A stretch of 64,000 nt of DNA from a virus, in IMG/VR virus record IMGVR_UViG_3300027832_000009, positions 1-64,000 of that record. The stretch is one strand, 5' to 3'. Shown here one piece after another: positions 59,001-64,000 of this stretch; the first letter of the stretch is position 1, and each line of letters opens with the position of its first letter. The position numbers and the translations under genes were made by a program. The notes beneath the pieces were generated by a model. That model was not told the origin of the DNA, searched no databases, and saw only the letters and a program-made list of their open reading frames with translations.

Positions 59001-60743
59001 GAACAACAACGCCAACATATCGATCCGCGGAAAATCGACGCTGATCCCTGTCATCTCCATTTCCAACACGCCGAGACTGGCGCTGTGTGAAACGAAATAC
59101 GACTCCCACGAACTGTTACCAAACGAATCTCTGTCCAGCAGTCCGCCCTCCTGCATATGCTTGAAACAGATTCTCCGGCAACAGTCTACGTCCAGGTGTG
59201 CATAGTTGTACCCAAACTCTGGGTCTGTCGGCTCGGGGTGTAGCAACCACTTCGGCAAAAACCCATAACCCTCGAGCTGATCTTTAGTGATCCCCAACTG
59301 TTTGCACCGCTCGGTCACCGCGTCCCGGATGAGTCTGTCGTACGCCGGGGCATCCGTGTGCTTAATTGTCTGCTCTGTCAGCCCGTAGAGTGCTGTCTCA
59401 TCCACAGCGTGACATTGCAGGATTGTGTCAAACCCGCCGTGAGACCGCATCTGCGATAACTCAGCTGGTGGTGCGTACGACTCTCTCGCATCGATGCCTG
59501 CGTGCACCAGCCACGGCAAGTCCGCTCTAAAGAAGTGGCCTCCAACTCTTGGACGCCAGTTCGCAGCGGGATCTGGCAGGAGCAGCCGCTTTAACTCTGT
59601 TATCGCCGCATCAATACTCGGCTTGAATGCCGGCACCCCATTCTGGTGTCGCAGGATCACCGCAAAACCTTCTTTATGTTTTGTCGAGAATTGGATCGTT
59701 CGAAGGTAGGCACCCTCGTCAGTCGGGTACGCTCCATCCCACTCCCCGTCCACAGCAATCAGGTTTCGCCACGGGTCCGTATCGTTGCGTATCTCGTCAA
59801 TTATTTCCCGCAATTGCCGCTGCTTGTAGATATTGATGTGCCGCAAGCCTGTCTCTTGCTGACCTACCTCGATACCTCGTGTTAACCTGGCAAACGTACT
59901 GAACGTAGCACAGAAGTCATCCAGCTTTTCCGGTTGTAGAGCTACCGCACCAGGACTCTCCGCAACCATGACCCGGGCTGTCTTGAACATAGGCTCCCCG
60001 CCTGGGAGTGTCAAGTTAATGTACTTGTCAGCCACTCGTCCCAGCATGTCCCTGATGGTTTGTTTGTCTCCCAAAATAGCCTTAACAGCTTCAGACCCAA
60101 GACAGAGGATAAAATCTGGCTGCACCAGCCGCAGCTCCTGCTCAAGCAGGATCGCATTAGACTTAATGTGGTCTTTTGGTATCGCATGACTCTGGGGGTT
60201 TACAATCGGCCACTTCACTACAGGGGTCACGTACCAGGTTTGCGAGTCTGTAACACCTGCCGTCAGCATAGCTTGCTGCACCACTGTCGCCGCATCACTT
60301 ACCAGGTGGCTTCTGGCCGCCATCTCGTCACGACCTGGGCACTTATAGATCACCATCACACTGGACCGCCTCGGTCCTCCGGCTTGGTAGACCAAGACCT
60401 GGTGAAACTTGTGCCCTGGAAGCATTGGCGCATCAACATAAGTCGACTTCAGCGGTACCCGCATTGTGAAGCGTGGGTCATAAAGCGCTCGTCTATACAG
60501 GTAATTCAGGGCTGGTCCGAATTCCTGTGGCTGTCCGGCAGCTCGGCTCCTCGCTGTAGCTGCTGTGGGCTGCGGATCCCCAAGTGCTTCCGCCATAAGC
60601 CTAAAGACGTGGCCCGGTGGAGGCATACCTGGGCTGTTTAACGGGTAGAACGGGTACTCTCTGTTGAACTCCTCGCTAACAGGTTTCCCCGCTAAAAGTC
60701 GCTGAAATTGCTCACTGTCTACAACGTTCTCAAACGAATTCAT
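56088..60743 (-). CDS. UDG-like/3'-5' exonuclease/DNA polymerase A fusion, intein-split
   Basis: Predicted 1551 aa before splicing, 1106 after; ATG at 60743 with AAAGG 8 bases upstream. Residues about 125-297 resemble family 4 uracil-DNA glycosylase (VIYKCPGRDE, FILCLGSEAVKAILG). Then DEDD exonuclease motifs: AVDGEWDG (D332, E334), GHFFRADLPW (D408), AHLDVD (D518). Polymerase motif A is IEADYTGAELAV (D820), motif B FRNAAK-SVNFGIPYG with an intein between K890 and S1336, motif C MQIHDSLLFEV (D1463). It is the replicative polymerase of the phage by context. Confidence 0.9.
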   Translation of the reverse strand: MNSFENVVDSEQFQRLLAGKPVSEEFNREYPFYPLNSPGMPPPGHVFRLMAEALGDPQPTAATARSRAAGQPQEFGPALNYLYRRALYDPRFTMRVPLKSTYVDAPMLPGHKFHQVLVYQAGGPRRSSVMVIYKCPGRDEMAARSHLVSDAATVVQQAMLTAGVTDSQTWYVTPVVKWPIVNPQSHAIPKDHIKSNAILLEQELRLVQPDFILCLGSEAVKAILGDKQTIRDMLGRVADKYINLTLPGGEPMFKTARVMVAESPGAVALQPEKLDDFCATFSTFARLTRGIEVGQQETGLRHINIYKQRQLREIIDEIRNDTDPWRNLIAVDGEWDGAYPTDEGAYLRTIQFSTKHKEGFAVILRHQNGVPAFKPSIDAAITELKRLLLPDPAANWRPRVGGHFFRADLPWLVHAGIDARESYAPPAELSQMRSHGGFDTILQCHAVDETALYGLTEQTIKHTDAPAYDRLIRDAVTERCKQLGITKDQLEGYGFLPKWLLHPEPTDPEFGYNYAHLDVDCCRRICFKHMQEGGLLDRDSFGNSSWESYFVSHSASLGVLEMEMTGISVDFPRIDMLALLFIDVHNRLLTHLRSQISWPTFNPSSAPHKVEFLFGTPFSPKIDPITNQRRAQRPEGALSLGFTPLKTTGKRSMTWDKVVMRRAEAVHTPAADKETLGILGYRNPLVMLLRDIVFVSQTLKGLLRTPFTNTNGEFQKNTAGFFVYDKGIASLANDDGKVRTRFRQTMETGRGSSSRPNLQAISSRREADYKRILGSWATDRVTGERKAQGDYLSVLGAPCYSHPIRSVLKASPGYVLIEADYTGAELAVIAWLSGDAAMIEHVRRNILPENHPEYYDIHSNQAVKAFKLDCEPTKKGLVKAGFPQFRNAAKCVVEGTRLHTSQGMLLIEAVAAGLNDDEWQARPGVVQLASERQDLPLLGVYSGGIKPCLKVETEMGFSLTSTGAHQYRVIDADGSYGFRYAEDIAVGDWVAVRQAVGPFGDNTEFVTIPCEQLASFKSINFPTTFNEDWAAFIGLFLAEGSNDPVRGCIQIGISEAYDPEFSAAVTQLLLRLFGDRVRSPQANAKGAVQHAINSVELSRWLCEFCGRGSHNLKMPEFVWSWPQHLLRIMLRWMFEGDGSAKRNGSSFGITYSTASNELAYGLQQLLAAFAVICKVSPESRAGYDGTYYAIAVRGNTSRDNFLEHIGFITQRKTAQCVASGAYKQDRDIIPHQVGRLTVLLPYVTGKTKEKCRECTRVSARVSLSPTRLRLILGAVEPGRLSEEATAAYNELNALLELRANFQLAREVTAVGDRRVYDCTTDSTHVVTYGGILTHQSVNFGIPYGRGAEAIARQCQEEGTDVTADQCQQIIDAYFMQYPLTLPFLDMCEERTQNPRWLAGSFGRYRRFTVTRNRSVESDQRRQGKNFPIQNCVADAVWVAIHNFSEEKKLVGSVPFRILMQIHDSLLFEVPIPHIREFVCDEVDSSGNVVRAGTLRKCMIEQVPVWPRSLDNKPITVGAPYNFGIDYKVQLNWGESMTEETATAAGVPVEFI
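56739..58073 (-). mobile_element. LAGLIDADG intein in polymerase motif B
   Basis: 445 codons, residues 891-1335 of the precursor. Starts with Cys (CVVEGTRLHTS, block A), has T962..H965 (block B), and ends with VYDCTTDSTHVV and GGILTHQ followed by Ser+1. The usual terminal HN is HQ, a known functional variant. Homing-endonuclease motifs are FIGLFLAEGS (1032-1041) and LRWMFEGDGS (1130-1139). Removal rejoins RNAAK-SVNFGIPYG, an intact O-helix. Confidence 0.92.
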
Positions 60744-60761
60744 ACAACACACCTTTCCTAG

Positions 60762-61874
60762 CTAGCTGGGCGCTGTTATGCGGACCCCTCTAGCTGAGCA
60801 CTGTGAAACAATAATGGACCAGTTTACCTCTCGGGGTAGAGATCCGGGATCTGTGCCGTCTGGCAACCTCACTGACAATACTGGTGACTGGCTGCACGCG
60901 GCAGTCAGTCGCTGCAATGCAATAGCTGTCTCCTCTACCGCTTCCGGATCATAGAGTAGCACTATCGGCTTACCGGCACAGTTCACAGCCAGCAGCTGTG
61001 CCTGCTGCTGAGACAGGCTTGAGCCCATGGTAGCAACGCCAGGGTTACCAATTCTGTGTACGTCGGTAAGTCCTTCTGTGATGACAACACACGGACATTG
61101 CGAAGCCACATCAAAGTTGTACAGGATACGCTGCTTCTTTAGCCCTGGCATCGTGTAATACTTGGGTGTTGTCTTCCAGTTGCTCAGTTCTCCGAGGTGC
61201 CTACCCTGCCAACCCACATACTGCGAGTTGAACCACACAGGGAATATTATCCTACCTGCCGCCGTCGCATATCTGTCGCTGGCTGACGAGCAGTAGCCCG
61301 CCCCCCACTGCCTTAAACTGTCCAGCGTATATTGTCTCTCTACTAGCATATACTGCAGAGCTGGGTGATTAGGATTAGATACATATAAGTCAGCCAGCGG
61401 TAATACCACACCCGGCGGGGAGGCTTCTCGCACAGTAACAGCTTCTTCTGCTGTCGTCTCAGACTCTCGCACGCCGAACAAGTTATTACCTCGCTCACTC
61501 GCGTTGCGAAACCCGTAAATCAAATCGTAAAGTTTCTGCTGGTTTGTGCCCTGCGTCAGGCAGCTCTCGTTGTAACAGATAGCCAAAAACTTCATCGGCC
61601 ACCCGTCGTGACCCACCTGCCCAAACATGTGGTTAACCCACAGTCTCTGCCGGGTATCGCGACAGAAAGGACAAGGTATCGTGTAATACTCTCCGGCCAC
61701 CTCAACATTCAGTCTTGGTCGTTGTACCAGCATGGACTGCCTGGCTGTTGCGATGAATGGGAGCCCCTCGTTTGCTACACCCACTTGACCATCTGTAAGT
61801 GCCCACAACTTGTCATACAATCCTCTACATAACACGCTATGGCCAAGATATTCATGATGTCCTGCACCTAACAT
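60762..61874 (-). CDS. DnaG-like DNA primase (TOPRIM)
   Basis: Predicted 370 aa, shorter than bacterial DnaG (about 600), as usual for phage. CPFC (68-71) and a CYNESC pair (100-105) make the N-terminal zinc ribbon for template recognition. The middle has IIFPVWFNSQYVGWQGRHLG, a primase core strand pair. TOPRIM motifs are VVITEGLTDVHRIG (catalytic Glu) and IVLLYDPEAVEET (metal-binding D.D/E). Adjacent to the helicase, 1 base apart, consistent with a primosome pair. Confidence 0.88.
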   Translation of the reverse strand: MLGAGHHEYLGHSVLCRGLYDKLWALTDGQVGVANEGLPFIATARQSMLVQRPRLNVEVAGEYYTIPCPFCRDTRQRLWVNHMFGQVGHDGWPMKFLAICYNESCLTQGTNQQKLYDLIYGFRNASERGNNLFGVRESETTAEEAVTVREASPPGVVLPLADLYVSNPNHPALQYMLVERQYTLDSLRQWGAGYCSSASDRYATAAGRIIFPVWFNSQYVGWQGRHLGELSNWKTTPKYYTMPGLKKQRILYNFDVASQCPCVVITEGLTDVHRIGNPGVATMGSSLSQQQAQLLAVNCAGKPIVLLYDPEAVEETAIALQRLTAACSQSPVLSVRLPDGTDPGSLPREVNWSIIVSQCSARGVRITAPS

Positions 61875-63569
61875 CTAAGTATTGCCGCTCCCTTCCAGTT
61901 CTGGCATAGTCGCCTGCGGAGGCATAGCCGATAAGTTTGTCCTCCTCGACAGTGTTTGAATGGCTCCAATAGCCGCAGCCTCTGTTGCGCTGAGGAACCC
62001 TGCTCCAGAGTCGCTCACCACGTACTGCGATGAAACATCCACCATAAGTGCAAACTCTGGGTGGATTTTTAGAATTGCCGGAGCCACATTCTCATTCGCC
62101 CTGTTACGGGTCTTTGAGAAGTTAAACATTCGGCAACCCGTCACAGGGTCGGCCACCCCGAGTACCCCGCATACTGCCATGTTTTCCGCAAAAGACTTCG
62201 AGTCCGCCGCGTCAGTATGTTTCAGTCTGCGGGTCGGTGCGCTTTTACCTATCTCGCCGTTGAGCTGGTGCAGCACCCAAACCGGGCACTGAAACCTCTC
62301 GGCGATCTGCTGACGCACACGACTACCGAAATACTTCAGCAATGGTGTTCTTTTTCCCTCGTCCATGCCGTTGGCGTGCATGTGCCTCTCTACAACCAAC
62401 CCTGCATAATCTATGACAACCATAGAGACCTCCACATTGTCCAGTGACTCCACAAGTCTGCTGATATGTGCTTCAATCTCGTCGATGTAGCCGGTCCCCG
62501 CATTCGGATACTCCACAGATCCCGATATGTCCAGTACACGGAAGCAGGCTGTCAGGATCGGCCGTCTGAGTTCGTACCTCTCCCGCTCTGAGAGGACATG
62601 CGGCTGACCTCGCTGGTCTTCCCGCTCATACGGCAACAACGTCGCTTGCGTTGTCATGTTCGTGAATGGGTCTGGTACGCTGACCCTGTCTCGCGGGATG
62701 CGAAAGAATCCAGACCACACCTTCGGCCGCAACAGCACTGCAGACTCTTCAGCCGTTACATAGATCGAAATCTTAGGTCTAGTGTTGTTTTGTTGGGCCA
62801 TAAACCAACACAACGACGCATTTGAAATTGCCAAATGCACACCCATTGTCGTTTTACCGCCACCTGTTGGACCCAGTAGACCGTACACCTCGCCCGCCCG
62901 CTGCCCGCCCAACGCGGTATCCATGAACGTAGTGCCTGTCGGTGTCAGCTCCAGTTGTGTGTTGATCGCGGTTCCAAATTCTGGCGCCATTTCAACTACT
63001 GGTAGGTCGGATAGGGTATTTGCCTCGCTGTGCAACCGTGTAGCTGCTTGTAATACGCCAAACAGATCCACCGGTACAGATTGCATCCCTGCGTTGTTTA
63101 TGATTCTGCGTACGGGTGAAAACACACCCCTCGCAATAATCAGCCGCCGCAAAATGGTCCTGGCTAGCTCTGCGTTAGGTCCGCCTGTCGTCACGCTTGG
63201 GTTGGCTACAGCGTATAGCAGACCATACTCGTTGCGAATAAATAACGCCTGGTTCTGCTGTGCCATCAGGACAATGGCTGGGTTGTTGCCGAGCTCCTGC
63301 TGCACCACATAAACGAGTGACTCATACGTCACGCCACCATACTGATTCCACGATGCCGATATAGCCGCCCATGTCAGGCTAAGCAGTATCTCGTCGTCTC
63401 TGAAATAACTCGCCTGCAGCTGGCGGCTCGCCTCTGCAAACATAGGTTTATTTGTTCCGCATACAATCAACAAAAACTCAATCGCCGTTGAGTCTACTGC
63501 AGACTCGACGACAATAGGTCTCTGCGAATACGCAACAATGTCGCGTATCCCCTGGTCTTGCACTGCCAT
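61875..63569 (-). CDS. DnaB-like replicative helicase
   Basis: Predicted 564 aa. RecA-type ATPase core: Walker A GPTGGGKT (233-240), Walker B SMVVIDYAGLV, VWVLHQLNGE as the DnaB H4-like loop, and RMFNFSKTRNRANE with the arginine/lysine finger. The N-terminal 200 residues are helical, like the DnaB N-domain. Expected to form a hexamer that unwinds the fork ahead of the polymerase. Same operon as the primase. Confidence 0.85.
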   Translation of the reverse strand: MAVQDQGIRDIVAYSQRPIVVESAVDSTAIEFLLIVCGTNKPMFAEASRQLQASYFRDDEILLSLTWAAISASWNQYGGVTYESLVYVVQQELGNNPAIVLMAQQNQALFIRNEYGLLYAVANPSVTTGGPNAELARTILRRLIIARGVFSPVRRIINNAGMQSVPVDLFGVLQAATRLHSEANTLSDLPVVEMAPEFGTAINTQLELTPTGTTFMDTALGGQRAGEVYGLLGPTGGGKTTMGVHLAISNASLCWFMAQQNNTRPKISIYVTAEESAVLLRPKVWSGFFRIPRDRVSVPDPFTNMTTQATLLPYEREDQRGQPHVLSERERYELRRPILTACFRVLDISGSVEYPNAGTGYIDEIEAHISRLVESLDNVEVSMVVIDYAGLVVERHMHANGMDEGKRTPLLKYFGSRVRQQIAERFQCPVWVLHQLNGEIGKSAPTRRLKHTDAADSKSFAENMAVCGVLGVADPVTGCRMFNFSKTRNRANENVAPAILKIHPEFALMVDVSSQYVVSDSGAGFLSATEAAAIGAIQTLSRRTNLSAMPPQATMPELEGSGNT

Positions 63570-63594
63570 GGAGACATCCTAAAACAATTAGCGG

Positions 63595-63972
63595 CTACAG
63601 CCCCATTTCCGCACGAATTAAACACGCTGCCGTCTGCAGTTGCGCCGGTACGCCACTACAGAGTGCTCTATCATACTGCTCTGCTTCAAACACATACTGC
63701 ACCAACGCTGACCTGAAACTGGCCACCGCTATGTGATTTATCGCCTGCTCTATGGCTACACAGAACCTGGTGAATGGCGTGATGACACACCCCGTGCGAT
63801 CCGTCAAGGCGTACGAAAGTGCGTCACGCTCTGACCACCCCAGATTCCGCATCAACGGCATGGCCACCATACCGATCTGCGTCTGATCTGACTTTAGCTG
63901 CTTCCGAATATGCTCAACCCGGTCGACGTGAAATTGCTGCCAGTTCTCAGCCGCCCACTCTGAATAGAGCAT
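63595..63972 (-). CDS. Hypothetical protein, probably cut at window edge
   Basis: At least 125 aa. The frame stays open upstream of ATG 63972 to the window end (codons for GLPFPAAR) and no ribosome binding site precedes the ATG, so the true start is probably outside the window. Helical, with SERDALSYALTDRTGCVITP and ALVQYVFEAEQYDRALCSG. Just upstream of the helicase. No family recognised. Confidence 0.6.
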   Translation of the reverse strand: MLYSEWAAENWQQFHVDRVEHIRKQLKSDQTQIGMVAMPLMRNLGWSERDALSYALTDRTGCVITPFTRFCVAIEQAINHIAVASFRSALVQYVFEAEQYDRALCSGVPAQLQTAACLIRAEMGL

Positions 63973-64000
63973 GCGGGCAGCTGGAAAAGGTAACCCGCCA

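Overview
This window looks like part of the genome of a large tailed double-stranded DNA bacteriophage. Nearly all genes lie on the minus strand, are short and tightly packed (many stop/start overlaps such as ATGA), and most have no recognisable function. Only two convincing genes are on the plus strand (24807-26087 and 52196-52477). Recognisable phage functions are a portal protein, a complete replication/recombination block (DnaB-like helicase, TOPRIM primase, family A DNA polymerase, a probable ssDNA-binding protein, a RecA-like recombinase and a RuvC-like resolvase), a ThyX thymidylate synthase and a DUF3310 protein. I cannot name the host from sequence alone. I saw no tRNA, rRNA, CRISPR array or transposase.

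Right-hand part (about 44-64 kb): the replication and recombination cluster, read leftwards in the order helicase, primase, polymerase, candidate SSB, terminator, RecA-like protein, small genes, a ParB/HTH-like protein, a glycosyltransferase, zinc-finger proteins, then a degenerate DEDD exonuclease-like protein coupled to the RuvC-like resolvase. The polymerase is unusual: an N-terminal uracil-DNA-glycosylase-like domain is fused to a 3'-5' exonuclease and polymerase A core, and a 445-residue LAGLIDADG intein splits the catalytic O-helix motif.

Middle part (about 22-44 kb): the portal protein with a zinc-ribbon insertion and neighbours that are probably virion proteins, DUF3310 and ThyX, four tandem diverged paralogues of an unknown family (28.1-32.3 kb), two further glycosyltransferases, an acidic poly-aspartate-tailed protein, a plus-strand modular protein, and a 0.6-kb array of eight copies of an irregularly spaced repeat with one more copy in frame inside a neighbouring gene.

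Left part (about 0-22 kb): accessory genes. These include two proteins built from repeated short modules, a GNAT acetyltransferase, zinc-finger miniproteins, a ParB-like protein with a tandem pair of coiled-coil paralogues, five tandem glycine-rich low-complexity proteins, and a 1419-residue DUF6745-like protein whose two conserved ends are separated by about 1130 residues of a four-residue QV repeat. Several dispersed non-coding elements recur here: an 86-bp element with a GCCTCTGCAGAGGC palindrome, a 32-bp stem-loop element, and short GTTAT-NN-ATAAC inverted repeats in gene boundaries. These are candidates for phage-specific regulatory or RNA-processing signals.
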